DNA of 64,000 nt from Galaxea fascicularis (lineage: Eukaryota; Cnidaria; Anthozoa; Scleractinia; Euphylliidae), in assembly GCA_948470475.1 (NCBI GenBank), contig OX419344.1, positions 25,864,225-25,928,224 of the forward strand, given 5' to 3'. The notes under the pieces are model-generated. The model saw only the letters and a program-made list of their open reading frames with translations, did no database searches and was not told the origin of the DNA. Of the stretch, positions 23,653 through 59,680 are shown piece by piece. Position 1 is the first letter of the stretch, and each line of letters opens with the position of its first letter. The translations under genes were made by a program, and so were the position numbers.

Positions 23653-25648
23653 TTAAAACAACCCTGTTAGGTGAGTCTTCGTGTTCTTAGTCACAAGATG
23701 CCTGTCGTAGACATAGACATCATCTGAGCCTGCTGTCAGCCGAATGCGAACAACTTGATTAGAGCCATGTGGCCTGGCCTGCCATATCTCACCAAACTTG
23801 CTTTGAACAAGGCATGTGATTAGTTTAAAGTCTTTTTTTGTCCATTGAGAAGGGTTCTGAAATCGATGAGCGCCTGCAAAAGAGAATAACTGATAGCGTC
23901 AGCGCCTCAAGTCTGACGGTTTTGAATCAAGAACGCAATGTATTGGATCACACAACATTGGGGCAAAAAATTATCAGAAAAAGGTCGTAGCAATTACATA
24001 GGTGTTTGTCGTTGGTTCTTTTTCTCTCGCGTTGTTGTTTCGTAGGGCTCTCTAGCTCTCCTTGCTCCCCAAATCAAAGCATTTGCAGATCCCTTTTCAA
24101 ACTGGTCTGCTAGAGAATTAACCACTTGCGAGTGATGAAACTATGAAATTATGTTAATATCTATGGCACACCTTTAACACTGTGCACTTGAGGTGAAAGG
24201 GATCGGCGTCTGACGTAAATCAGTTTGTACGCAAACCATGCTGTTGCTGTTAGGCCACTAACCATGCCCAGGGTGATAACCTGAGCCCACAACAGTAATG
24301 TTAACTTTCTGAGCGACTCCTGAATATCTGAAAAAAATTGGGAAAAGCAATAAATACGCTCTGTATTGGGTTGAAATAGGGCAAACTTATACAAATAAAA
24401 AGTGTATAATAATAAATGGCAAATTTCTTTAAAAGCCGTGTTTAACATGGATCGGGCTTGGAATTATTATTCTTAACCTTATGAAAGAAAAATAAATATA
24501 TAGTACATAGATGTAGTTTCATTAAACTCGGTACGAGATGGCAAACGTGAAAAAGAGGAATATCTTAAATGTGGAGTTTGCTTGAGCAGGGATTGCTTGC
24601 CATGGTTGAGCTATTTAATACTGATGAAAACGGTATCCAGGCTTTTACGAGAACAAGAATTTAAGCCAGTGAGTCCTCTACCTGGATGCTCTGATAAGTG
24701 AGCTACAGGGAGTCTCACGAATACTTGGGTCTGGTTGTGTACTTCATATGAAACACATCTCCTGCCTAGCAGTTGCCTTCCAGTGAAAGCAAGACTGTAC
24801 TTACCAGTAGGCCACTCTCACTGTTCAAGTAATGACGCAGCTTGGAATATATTGCTCCCTCGCTGCATGGAAGAGGTAATAGGAGCTTCCTGTACTCCTA
24901 ACGAGAGGTCACTGACAGACTATTTACGTTTTTCATTGCCTCAAGCTTTGTGGCATGCTTAATACTGCATATTTGTTATTTGCTTGCTAGTTACTTGCAG
25001 GGAGTAAAATCAAACATAAAATATCAAAATTTACCTCCACACTTTCCCGGCTGCTCTTCAGTGACAAACAACACAACATCTCGGTTACATCTGTCTTTCG
25101 TGCAGCAACAATAGAAAGAAGTGGATGGTACTTTATGGGTGCTTCTTTTTCGCACGCTACAAATTGACGAAGACCTGCAGTCAGGGCCTTTAGTTTGTAC
25201 GCATCCTTTCTTCACAACGCTGAGTTCGTCCTGGTTGTTTCGCTTAAACAGTGCATAACATGCTGGAACTTCTTCTGGTGTATCGTGACAATACTCTAAT
25301 GACTTACAGCTGGAGTTAACACTCCCGGCTGAACCGTAAGCTTGACATGTCAAGTCATATAATTCGCATTCTAGCGCCAACTGCTTGGTTAGAAAACCTG
25401 CAAAGACATCATGAATCATGGTCCAAAGGAACAGTACTTTTGTTTATATTTATATTATATTGTGTTGTATGATAACAGCAATCTTTCAGATTGGTCGGTT
25501 TTATTTAAAAATATCATTTTGTATTAACGTCGGGGGAGGGATCGGCAGTGGAGCATTCGGTGTAGATTGGAAAAATTCAATATGAGCTTAGTAATATTGA
25601 ACGTAACTTACAGAGAAACGAAATCCGCATCAGCGTTTTGAGGGTCAT
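23653..25648 (-). CDS. TGF-beta type II receptor-like protein ending at the start of the kinase domain
   Basis: Minus-strand exons 25612-25648, 25035-25397, 24172-24327 and 23653-23873 join in phase to a 258-residue protein. A short hydrophobic leader (MRISFLCFLTKQLALE) precedes a cysteine-rich activin-receptor-type ectodomain with CYALFKRNNQDELSVVKKGC and the family signature FYCCCTKDRCN, closest in feel to BMPR2/ActR2. Residues 142-167 form a transmembrane helix followed by YVRRR. The last exon reads DFKLITCLVQSKFGEIWQAR, which aligns with the kinase glycine loop but has lost two glycines, and VVRIRL in place of VAVK, so the catalytic lysine is gone. The frame then stops. No HRD or DFG exon was found on the minus strand down to ENOX. 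It may be a decoy receptor like BAMBI (260 aa), or a gene whose kinase exons are lost. Exon 1 is chosen by phase and a strong donor. Confidence 0.7.
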
Positions 25649-25856
25649 TAAGTCTCTTTCTTCAGTGGACACCGACGGCTCTTACTTTCAAACAGAAAAA
25701 AAAATCATGTATTACCATGAGGGTACACAGCACTTTGAGTCTAACATCCATATTATTTGATACTGCTTTGACACTTGAGTCACAAACTGAAAATTACCCG
25801 TACTTATGGCAACATGATATCAGCATGACATCACAGACCTCTTTGACGTTATTTTG

Positions 25857-26025
25857 GATTCGCTCTGACGAAGGGCTAACGCTCGAAACGCCAGCTTTTA
25901 GAATCCCGGCCGGTGGTCAATATACGTTAAGACAACTCCGTTGATAAAACCAAATTTTTGTGTACAACTCTCCCACCGACCCAGCACCCCAGTTTATTTG
26001 AAAAACTACCCCTTTATTCTCCCTC
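25857..26025 (+). repeat. Penelope-family tail with hammerhead-like motif
   Basis: GATTCGCTCTGACGAAGGGC, then TAACGCTCGAAACGCC, then AGCTTTTAGAATC, followed by the tail TCCGTTGATAAAACC and TGTGTACAACTCTCCCACCG. Same order as the copy at 29439-29540 and lying immediately upstream of the receptor gene. Confidence 0.7.
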
Positions 26026-26073
26026 ACATAAAGCCACTCAGTGGCTTTTTTTTTTTTTTTTAATTTCCGCTTA

Positions 26074-26336
26074 GGCCCGTTTCAAACGTCGTGCTACTGC
26101 CGCGCTTAGCTGGCTCGACCGTAACACGACTCTAGCACAACTTGGTTCCAGACGACGAATTTAATTCAGTCGAATTAAAAGCTGTTGCTGTAAACATACG
26201 TGTTTTGCTTACTTTTAAAATGTATTTATAATTTATTAATTCAGTTCGACACGGCAGTAGCACGACGCTTGAAACCAAGTCGTGGAGTTGGTCAATTGAG
26301 TTTAACACGGCAGTAGCACGACGTTTGAAACGGGCC
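26074..26336. mobile_element. PIF/Harbinger-type MITE, copy 3
   Basis: Ends GGCCCGTTTCAAACGTCGTG and its complement, TTA at both sides (26071-26073, 26337-26339). Shares its interior TTAAAAGCTGTTGCTGTAAA region with copy 2 at 2873-3260. Confidence 0.8.
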
Positions 26337-26339
26337 TTA

Positions 26340-28929
26340 CATTAACCATGCTGTTCTAAAATGGTTCTACTTTTCACGTCTGTGGATGAAATCCAAAGAG
26401 TAACTTTTCAGTTAGAAGCCACTCTGCAGCACTTTCTTGCAGTTGAGTTGTCTATGCTTCAAAGTGTGTATCCATGGTTAAAAATGTCTTATGCGGAAAA
26501 CAATCCGTCATGTTATTTTTCTGCTTCAATCTCGGGTGTTAAAACAACCACCACCCCCAACCCCCTACCCCCCCAAAAATGAATTCATGACTAGACATTT
26601 CTTAACGAGAATATCTTATGAGGAGTTTTCACGCACAGATGAAATTATAAAATTTTATGAAGAGCAACGTGGGTAGAAGTTAAACCATCTTTCAGCTCAT
26701 AACTGCAAATTACATCCAAACGGGAAAACTTAAGAATCGTTTCTATGTAACAATATTAAGGCGAGAAGGGAACATGGACTTACCTTTTTGAAATGTTACT
26801 CAGACTGAAACTGCAGGTGTAACGTAGCGAATGACTGACTGGTTCGAACGCACTGAGTTTTTCCTATAAATTACTGCGAACGTAGAGGGAGTTTTGAAAG
26901 TTTGGTGAATAAAAAGAATTAAAACGAGAGAGTACAGAATTTGAATATTGAATGTCGTGTGGTTGTGTGCTACTAAGGCAAGGGGTTTGTCAATCACTCT
27001 ATATTTAGCCAATCACAGGACATCGTCCTCCTGACAATGAATACTTGTCATCTATCGCTATCCAAACGTCTCGGAAAATTTAAATATGTTTCGGACAAAA
27101 AATAGCGGCTTTAAATAGTAAATTTTGTAAAGCTCTATTTAATGGTGTAAATGCAATACAAATTTGTTTGGGAGCGTAAATCGCATTTTAGTGCAATGTG
27201 TTTCTGTCTAACCTTAAAAAAATTTGATCGTTTATAAAGTTAACGAATTCTTAGGCTGAGTCTATATTGAAGAGTAAGAGAAAAACAGCGCATGTCATTC
27301 TCATATTGTCTTTTTTTTTTCCAGAATTTAATATGGCTTTCTTTCTACAAAAGTCTTGAAAGGAAGCGAAGTCAATACTAAAGTCGAACGTTTTCCAGTG
27401 TCATTAAATTCAATGTAACAGGTGGTTAAAAAAAGCCTTCAAAGGATGCTGCAACACCTCAATAATTTTACTCCTGTGTTAACTGGTTATTTGCATCATT
27501 TAGTTCCAAGGAGGAATAAGGCGAGAAAACTAAAAATACGACTCTAGCGAGATTTGAACAATAAAAGCAGGCGGAAAACATTTAAAAACTAATGCGAAGT
27601 TTCAGACGTAAACAACAAATGTCAGAATTGGTGATTAATTGCCCTAGTCAAACCTTACAGAGGAAATAAGCGCTAATTGTGCAGGTGGTTAAGTCGCTTC
27701 TAATAAAAGAAAAAATTCTCTCGTCATATACAGACCCGGCATGGAGCTTTCTGTCGCCTGTGTGCTCGACTGGGATCCTTGGCAGTCGTAATTACCCGGT
27801 AAACTAGTAATTCAGAGCAGTATAAGCGACATTGTGTGAAGGTCAGAAGGAACAACAGTTATCCTCGAATGTAGCTCAAATTTTTGAAAGGTACAGGAAT
27901 TTTTAAAGCATTAGCTGTCACAATACAACCTGCTGAGCGGCTCCTTGCCGTGTTGTTGGTTAACACTCTCTCGAAGATGATTATCGGGAGTTTTTCAGTT
28001 TAGCAGTAACTATATTAATACCTCAGAAATACCGGCGAGCAGTATTTCCTACAGGACTATTCAGTATTTATCAGTAATCCCTCCGTTGACACTTAACACA
28101 GCCATCTGTTGATTGCAGGTCAGATTCCTGCTCTCAGTTTGCTTTGCGGCGAGAGAAAAAAGGGAACATCAGTCATCTTTTCTAGCTGTGCCTTGTATTT
28201 TTACGCTAAATACCCCGAGAGGGTAGTGTTCGCACTGGTTTTTATGCGTCATTTTGCAATTATCAGTCGTGGGGGATGTCCTCAGTAACGTGATGGAGGA
28301 ATATAGTCGGCCTTGTGCTGACGATAGAAAGTGGAAGCTTCTGTGCCCCAAATCGGACTTAGAAGTAATATATGTCTAAGAATCTGGCTCATTACAAGTT
28401 CTACCTCACCTACGTTCACCCAGCACGTTACGCCAATCTTTCGCGGGTGGCTTAGGGCGCAGAACTGGCCAGCCGGACCGGTCATTTTGAAAATGAAATG
28501 TGCTTCTTTCGAGAGTTTTCGCTAAAAACCCATCAATGTTATGCATACTATGTAGAAATCAACTGATCTTGCTGGACAGTTCTGATTAATAGTAGAATTC
28601 TGTTTACAAATGGACTGGTCTGGCCGGCCAGTTCTGACTAATAGTAAGCACCCTTAGACATGCGGGTTGCAGAATCTCAGTGCTATACCGATAATTTTCC
28701 CATTGATGGGCATTCCCTCCAGGCTAAAGGTGTAATTACTCTGTATTTCATCGCAGGGTAATATTAACGTCTGAGATGATTCTAATCTCAGGTTCTAGTC
28801 ATTGTGGAGTATTTAGTGCCTTTTTTTTCTTACGGCTGTAATTTATGACCTCAATAATCTACCTTTTCATCTAACTGCAAACTAGTTCAGTGGATGAAGA
28901 CATCATCGTAATGAGTTTTTCTAAATAAT
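26340..28929. other. Intergenic, no gene recognised
   Basis: Upstream flank of the receptor-like gene. No exon with family similarity, tRNA or clear TIR pair was found; a CTGGCC-rich patch at 28460-28640 repeats CCAGTTCTGAYTAATAGTA twice. May include decayed upstream parts of the Penelope-like element. Confidence 0.4.
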
Positions 28930-29211
28930 ATGCGGGATAGATTCTCACTGCGCTGCCGGATCGATCTTTCTTTCACCACTGGGAAGTTTTTTTTCCCAAC
29001 GCTTGGCTGAACACAAATATTCGGCCACTGGCAAACATCTAACTGAAGCGCACGCTGGCAGCGATCAGTTTTGAATGAAAGCCATTTCAATATTCTTAAA
29101 AAGTGCCAAAGCAAGTTTGATTGCTTAGTCCTTGAAATACTTTTCACCAAGAGACTCAAACCTAACTTAAATGTACAAACGGATTCCATATGTGCTAAAC
29201 TTTTTGTTTAA
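28930..29211 (+). pseudogene. Penelope-like retroelement, C-terminal (GIY-YIG) end
   Basis: Read with frame breaks, the plus strand gives LAEHKYSATGKHLTEAHAG, then a shift, then CQSKFDCLVLEILFTKRL, KPNLNVQTDSICAKLFV and a stop at 29209-29211. This is the GIY-YIG endonuclease tail of Penelope-like elements (EHK...A.GKHL...H; F.CLV.E.L.IK.LKP.LN). The reverse transcriptase part is not intact upstream, so the copy is dead. It is followed 230 bp later by the hammerhead-like motif at 29439. Confidence 0.75.
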
Positions 29212-29438
29212 GTTATTTATTTTTGTAACATTTCTTAATCACCTGTTTTTTTTAGTATTTATACGCCCTTTAGTTTCAATATTTTTTACTTGAGTAATGA
29301 CGTTACGTTAACGTCGTCGGATTAGTTTAGCTTTTTCAGTAGCATTTTATCATGTTTTTAAGAAACATTTTATCATAAATTTTTATAGTTAAAAGTTCAG
29401 TTTTTGCTAATGCTGAAGCTAACGAGACTAACAGCTAT

Positions 29439-29540
29439 GATTCGCTCTGACGAAGGGCTAACGCTCGAAACGTCAGCTTTTAGAATCCCTGTACGGTAGT
29501 CAATTTACATTATCAACTCCGTTGATAAAACCGGCCAAAT
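29439..29540 (+). ncRNA. Hammerhead-ribozyme-like motif in Penelope-like 3' tail
   Basis: Core elements in order: CTGACGA, A, a 4-bp stem GGGC/GCTC closed by TAAC, GAAA, then the palindrome ACGT and C. Flanks GATTC plus GCT on the left pair with AGC plus GAATC on the right, giving a plausible stem I around an internal loop. Penelope-like elements are known to carry minimal hammerheads with very short stem III that act as dimers. The extra A before stem II deviates from the consensus, so activity is uncertain. The conserved tail TCCGTTGATAAAACC follows. Confidence 0.5.
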
Positions 29541-29695
29541 ACTTGTAACAGCTAGGTAGGTTGACAGCGCTAAAGCATGCACTAGAATTTGCTTGTCTTG
29601 ATTTATCAGACTAAGTAGAACTGACGAATCGTTATCAGCACTTTTTAAGATGTTCACTAGTGAAATCAAATAAGCAAATAGCAAGTGCAAAAATG

Positions 29696-29916
29696 GTTAC
29701 AGTGCGACGCGCCTTACCGTGGCCACCCAACAAACATTTTTACAAGTTAGCCACTGATCAAGGTACCCGAATTTGATCGACGGATACGCCTCCATAGAAA
29801 GTTTCAACACAACAACCAAATGGAGGCGTATCTGTCAATCAAATTCGCGTACCCTGATTGGCTAACATGTAAAAATGTTTGTTGGGTGGCCATGGTAAGG
29901 TGCGTCGCACTGTAAC
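29696..29916. mobile_element. Foldback MITE, arms about 95 bp
   Basis: The left arm starts GTTACAGTGCGACGCGCCTT and the right arm is its complement with a few mismatches; both contain CCACCCAACAAACATTTTTA. The loop is about 25 bp around 29810. The overlapping ORFs are readings of the repeat. Confidence 0.8.
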
Positions 29917-29919
29917 AAT

Positions 29920-31139
29920 TTTCGAGGGATTGACAAAAACTTCTTTTAACCCCAGATGGACTCGACCAGTATTGGTTAATTCTTTTATTTTTCTTTCTAG
30001 ACCTGACACTCTCGATCAAATGGTATTTTGCAAATATTTTTGCGGGTATTTCGGCGATCCAAAGGATCTAAATTGGAAATTTAATAACTTATTAGATGCA
30101 GTCAGTAAAATCACCAGTTTATTTTGTTATGGACTTCAAAGCTTAGTTGATGTAAACGAATTGAAATTGCATTGTTTAGGCAATTTTAATAAAATTTATT
30201 TAAATTGTTAGAAAATCATTGACTCCTGCATTAGGAACATCTTAAGAAAGTTTCCAGGCTCAAATCGCACAACAAATAAGTACGTTCAGCCTGAGCTCTA
30301 GAATTAGACGTTCTTATAAAAAAGAGTACTTAAGTTGTTACGATTTGCCAGATCATATTTCGCTTTTGGGTATGGAAAATTAACAACCAATTTTTCCAGA
30401 GTTGGCTACCCAAAGACTGGCCCAACATTTTAATTTCGTTACAAGTCAATAAACTCAAGTCCCAAGCCGACTAAAATCACTTTGTTGCTTGCACTGGTAA
30501 ACCTGAATATGGCACCGTCTGTTTGTTAACTGTCGAGTCAAATTAACAGGTGAAATAAAAACAATAAAAATAGCAATTTCAACTCAGTCGCCAAGTTGAC
30601 TCTGCAGGTCACGAAAAGCGTGACGGAAACAAAAGAATGCAATCCTTTATGTTATTATGACAGGTGAAAAGACCGGTAAATAAGCAGGGGTTTCGTGTGA
30701 GGCCGCACGACAACAATAACAACATCTTTATTTGTACCTTAGAGTTAACTTATTGGTAATATAAGGTTAAGTTAACTAATAAATAAGAAAAGGTACGGAC
30801 CTTCAGAAATAACTATCTAGAGTTAACGTCGACGCCGTTTGTTTGTCATGATATGTCGGTTAGTAACGTCCAGCAGTGCACACGAAATCATTACTTTCTT
30901 GAAGTCTGGCATCCGCTTGTTTTACCTATGAATCCAGCACTTCAAAATCTTTAAAATGTTACGGAAAACCGTGGTTACGACGAATACTTTGGACAACATA
31001 GGCACTTAGCTGAGATTCACAGGGGAGCTAGACTTTCCTTATTGGAACTTGTTTCGGTGATCTTTGAGAGCCTGAACATTTACATTGTCACTAAGGAATT
31101 TCGATCCTATCTTCCCTTCGAGAACCAAATCAGTACTTT
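29920..31139. other. ADAT2 3' flank, no gene recognised
   Basis: AT-rich sequence with no supported exon. A short inverted repeat around the TAACTTATTGGTAATATAAG segment near 30746-30780 is the only structure noticed. Confidence 0.45.
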
Positions 31140-33893
<2,754 letters not shown>

Positions 33894-34075
33894 CTTGCTA
33901 TTTCCTTTCCAGTACTCTCTCGTCCATGCTATGAATAGACTGGGTATGAGTAAGGTGTTCTTTCTAACTTCCTCCTTTTCCCGCCGGCTAAGGGTTTCTC
34001 TGATCGAAGGCAGGGTATTCGTATTTTTTTTCTACTGGATTCGCTGACTAACCGTGAGTTTATCATCGATCGGCA
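33894..34075. promoter_or_regulatory. Bidirectional ADAT2/ASL promoter
   Basis: 182 bp between the ADAT2 ATG (minus, 33893) and the ASL ATG (plus, 34076). No TATA box is seen at a useful distance for either gene. The short spacing means both 5' UTRs and the shared core promoter lie here. Evidence is positional. Confidence 0.75.
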
Positions 34076-55646
<21,571 letters not shown>

Positions 55647-57099
55647 GTGGAAATACTTGCAGCTATATCATATTTTGTAGAGTGATTCACTCTACTGTGA
55701 AATTAGATTTCTTTAAGGTTTCTTGTCAACAGTAATAAAAAAAATTAATTATGTCATAAAAAAGTATGGTTAAGTTGAAATAAAATAGACTAAACATAAA
55801 GTAATCAACAATGATTTAGAGAAACATATACAGGCAAAAACTAAGATCAATTATTATTTGCCTCAGCCTCCGGCTTCTGCAAATAATTGATCTGCTCACC
55901 ACTGACAAATTGCGATATTTTGCTCAACCTTGTCCAATAATAATTTGTTAATTGTTGCCCATCCCCATATGGACTCCAGAGCTGGCTATTTGTATTTAAG
56001 GATCTAATTGTGAGTGTAGCTGGGGTAGATGGTGAAAGGGAGGGGAGGCTGGGTGACTGTGGAGCCTATTTACCCTCATTTATCTTCCCTTTTCCTCAGT
56101 TCTTCCTCCAGCTGTGCCCACAGTAATTGAGCTAGTGAACAAATTGTCATCTTTAAGGAATAAGTTTGGTATAAGTTATGCTTCCTTTGATTTTTCTAAC
56201 TTTTAAACTGTTTTTCAAAGGAAGTTCATTAACACAAGAGCACAAATTCTCAAGCTCTAATGAGTGTCGAAGACCAGTATAACCATTGTCAGGGTGAAAA
56301 GTTTCTTCCCGAGCACAAATACTGTAAATTAGGGGATTTTGCCTGAAGTTGGATAAAAAAAAATTTCCTTTAAGTTAGCAGGAAGTCAGTGGAAAAGAAT
56401 TTTAAGTTTGGTTAAGCACTATCTTTTAAATTAAAACAATTTATTGGTCAAGGTAAAGTTGTTCCAAAATAATTTCTACTCTTGGTTTTCGGCATAGCCT
56501 AGGAAAGTTTGTTTTTGGTCTGTGAAAAAAGGGCAATTACTTTTTTGCTGATGAGTGACAACCCTGAAAGGTGTAGACGCAGATAAATATACCAAGGAAA
56601 TTCCAGCTAAGTAGGGTTTGAAAGGCATTCACCAAGGTGGTACCAGGAAGTCTAAAGTTTCAGTTTACAATGTTTTCAGTCTCCATGCCATGCAATTTAA
56701 ACAGTCCGTTAAGGCAGGTAAAACTGTGGCAATAATAAAAAACCTAAAAAGCCAAGATACAGGAGGAGTCTGAGACAACTGCAAGCAACAATATTGAAAG
56801 GTATGTTCATGTTCACGCTTAGACACCCACAAAACTACCAGCCCGCAGTATCACATTCGTTCCACAGATTTTATTCTCATCAATAGCGCTTTACAATCAC
56901 ATATTTAAGAATTACCGTGAAAAAGCATTCATTCAACTCAATTACTTTAACTTATTCAATTTTATTCGTCCCTATTTAGTCAATTAATTGATCAAAATTC
57001 TTACAATTCAATCGGTTCATATTCATTCAATTCAATCGTTCATTCAATGTGCGCACTCATTTATTAAGCTTGGGGACTGGGACGAGAGATGGAATTACT
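55647..57099. other. ASL 3' UTR and flank, no gene recognised
   Basis: Begins with probable ASL 3' UTR (AATAAA at about 55733 and 55779). A GAATTGAAT/ATTCATTCAATTC low-complexity patch occurs at 56925-57055. Confidence 0.45.
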
Positions 57100-57292
57100 C
57101 TATGAACAAATATGGCGGATTCAGGGCTAAAACAGGCATTTCTTCATTTATTTTTAGACTACATTTCTTTGAGCATGTTTTAAGCAGGGTGGAGGAGATT
57201 CTTAACCATAGCTCAACTACAAGCAATGAGCTGCAGCACTCCGAGGTTTTAACCCATGTAGGTCTCCTGGGGAGAACGGTAAAATTAACAGG
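57100..57292 (+). CDS. Possible first exon of an unidentified gene
   Basis: An open frame from an ATG at 57100 (MNKYGGFRAKTGISSFIF) runs to LGRTVKLTG at a good donor, AACAG/GTCAGT at 57292. A different-frame ATG (ATGGCGGATTCAGG, 57111) encodes MADSGLKQAFLHLFLDYISL before a stop. No downstream exon could be matched. It may be chance. Confidence 0.2.
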
Positions 57293-57662
57293 TCAGTTGG
57301 CAAGGATACGAACATTGAATGAACTTTAAGGATTGAATTGAATCAATATGAAAATTTTAAATAAGCTTAAATATAAGGATGAAATGAATATGGTGTTATT
57401 GAATTTTGCTACATTTGGCTTGCCATAGTAGACACCAGTCAGTAAAATATTGGTATCACAGCGGTGACTTCTAAGAAAATTCGTTTTTTAATTAACTTTG
57501 AAAATGGCTATAATTATTTTAATAGCTAAGTTGTAGGTGTGAGGCTCAATTGTCACTCTTGCTTGCTCGATTAATTTGTGATGATGACTCCTTCAATTCT
57601 CGTTTTAGTCTTTCCCGTAAAACCGTGAACACCAGAAAAAATTTGTGGAATGTTTATTATTT

Positions 57663-57774
57663 CGCGACCAATCAGAAGCAACATGAGACCACAACCTAAT
57701 TACCGTTACTGTTTTCGGTTTAGTTTTCTCACGCGTGATTGGCTTTTTACTTGAAACACAATAACATTTCCTGC
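57663..57774. repeat. Dispersed repeat, partner at 6612-6724
   Basis: ACCAATCAGAAGCAACATGA ... GTGATTGGCTTTTTACTTG, about 85 percent like the MPI-intron copy. A further inverted pair, GGACATTATCTGTTCC and GGAACTGATAATGTCC, follows at 57776-57858. Confidence 0.6.
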
Positions 57775-58049
57775 GGACATTATCTGTTCCAAGAAGAGAA
57801 CAGTTTTCCAAGAGTGAAGCTCAAGGAAAACTGAGCTTCGAGGAACTGATAATGTCCAAGGACAAATATCTAAGCCAATTATCCTGCACTTTTTTTTTGC
57901 AACATGCATTTGGGGATTATAACCAATTTTTCCCAAGTTTTAGCTGGGAAATGTTCAGTCACACGATGCGTTTAGACAAATAGCGTGTTAGCAAGAATAT
58001 TTGATGGGACATGGTTTGATGCTACTCTGGTTTGAAAATTGATTAATGT

Positions 58050-58320
58050 AACTTAAAAAGTTACAATTCACGACCCAACGTTTCGACACTCCTGTCTAGT
58101 GTCTCCATCAGGGGTGATCTAGTGTTGCCAAAAGGATCCTTATATACACTCACTAATAAACGACCTTTTGTTTTAATGAGGTGTAAGTAGGTGTCAGGTA
58201 AAAGGCTGTCATTGTCACGGTTTAAAGGAGCGTGGGCGGAGTTGATGTGCCAAGCTTCCAAACAAAGCAGTTGATGGTACCGCCAATTAGTGGTGATAAT
58301 TTTGAAATTATCCCATGCTA
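58050..58320 (-). pseudogene. Retroelement C-terminal end (probable Penelope-like) with hammerhead-like tail
   Basis: The minus strand reads NWRYHQLLCLEAWHINSAHA then PLNRDNDSLLPDTYLHLI, a recurring C-terminus of GIY-YIG-bearing retroelements as I remember them. Overlapping its end, at 58118-58070, is CCCCTGATGGAGACAC ... GTGTCGAAACGTTGGG: a CTGATG box, a 5-bp stem GACAC/GTGTC, GAAACGTT, and ACCC/GGGT as a possible stem I. The family assignment is from memory and moderate. Confidence 0.55.
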
Positions 58321-58329
58321 TTGTATGGT

Positions 58330-59420
58330 TGGTTAGGCATATGATAGCCTTTTGTTTGTTTCAAGACTTCAGTAGTCTTCAAATGAAAAATGCAGAATTT
58401 ATCAAATGCAGACTTTCTTATTATTATGCACAAGACTGACTTTTGTTTATGCTCTTGTTGAGAATGCATGTCATTCATTGAAGGTATGCCCACTTGATGT
58501 TATTTATCTGGCCTGTAGGTGTACAGGGCTGTAATACACCTGTTACTACTGAGCATAGTGAATGTTACAGCTGAAGTCATGGATGTTATTGAATAATTTA
58601 TGCATGTTATTGAAAATCAATCAGTCAACACGACATTCTGGGCTCTTGGTTGAGGATCATCAAATGGAATTACAGCACAAGGTTTTCCGGCAAATCACGT
58701 TGTCATAACATTATCAAAACCCTAGTTTTAGGGGACGCAGCCTCAAAATTAGAGTGTTCCCATGGCAACATCACCATATCATTTTGCATCTTACCTCATG
58801 TATGTTACTGGTGCTACAGGTTTGAAGGACATTACTCTAATATTTCCAGATACTCTTGATTTTGTCATTTTTATTCCTACTTCAACCACTGGTGACATCA
58901 CTTTTTACTTCATATGCAGTTAACATAGGGGGCACAGAGGGTATGCAAGTTTTCAATCATTTACATTTGTGGCTTTCGTTCAACTTGTGATCAGGTTTCA
59001 AGTCACCTTTTGCCCGGTACTATTTTGTACATACTTATAGATACTAGCTGTGGTTATAACTAATGGAAGAGCAAAGAAACGCTTCAGCAGAAGGTTGGCT
59101 ATACCGAAGTCAACAAAGCTGTGAATTTTTAGAGTTTGTATTTGATAAAATATATTGCAATTCAAAAACTGCAATTTTTACACTTGAATGTATGGAACAC
59201 GGGCAATGTCTTTTGGCCTGGTGCTGTTTACTTCTGTGTAATAATCTTAAAATTAATCTTACAATTATTTCAGGTTTTATACCTCTGTGATAAAACTTAG
59301 TTTTTCACTGTAATTTAACTCTCTCATTAAGCCGTTACAAAACTGCAAGTTATAAATAATGAACACTGTAAAGCATGTATTCATTAAAATCAATAAAAGC
59401 TGTTGGAATGGGGGGTGGGG
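58330..59420. other. No recognisable feature
   Basis: AT-rich, short ORFs only; nothing supported. Confidence 0.5.
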
Positions 59421-59613
59421 AATGGGCCATTTCTGAATTACCTTGGGTTTCTTTTTCAAAGTCTTGGTGCTCAGCCTTTCCTATGCAAATCAATTTTTCT
59501 TCAAATGCAAATTAACTCATTTTCATGTGAATGAAAATTGATTTGTGTATGATAGGATGAGCACCAAGACTCCCTTTGAAAGAGGCCTAAGGTAATTCGA
59601 AAACGGCCTATTT
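59421..59613. mobile_element. Palindromic MITE
   Basis: Left arm GGGCCATTTCTGAATTACC...CTTGGTGCTCA, right arm its complement with mismatches (TGAGCACCAAG...GGTAATTCGAAAACGGCC). About 190 bp. Confidence 0.75.
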
Positions 59614-59680
59614 GGAGTTACCTTTGTGTCTTTGCCAGAATAAGGTAAGTTATTATTTAGAGGGGGAAAGGTGATGCAAA

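Noticed and set aside
29879..30211. 110-codon plus-strand ORF
   Set aside because: Starts inside a foldback MITE and has no family signal or splice context.
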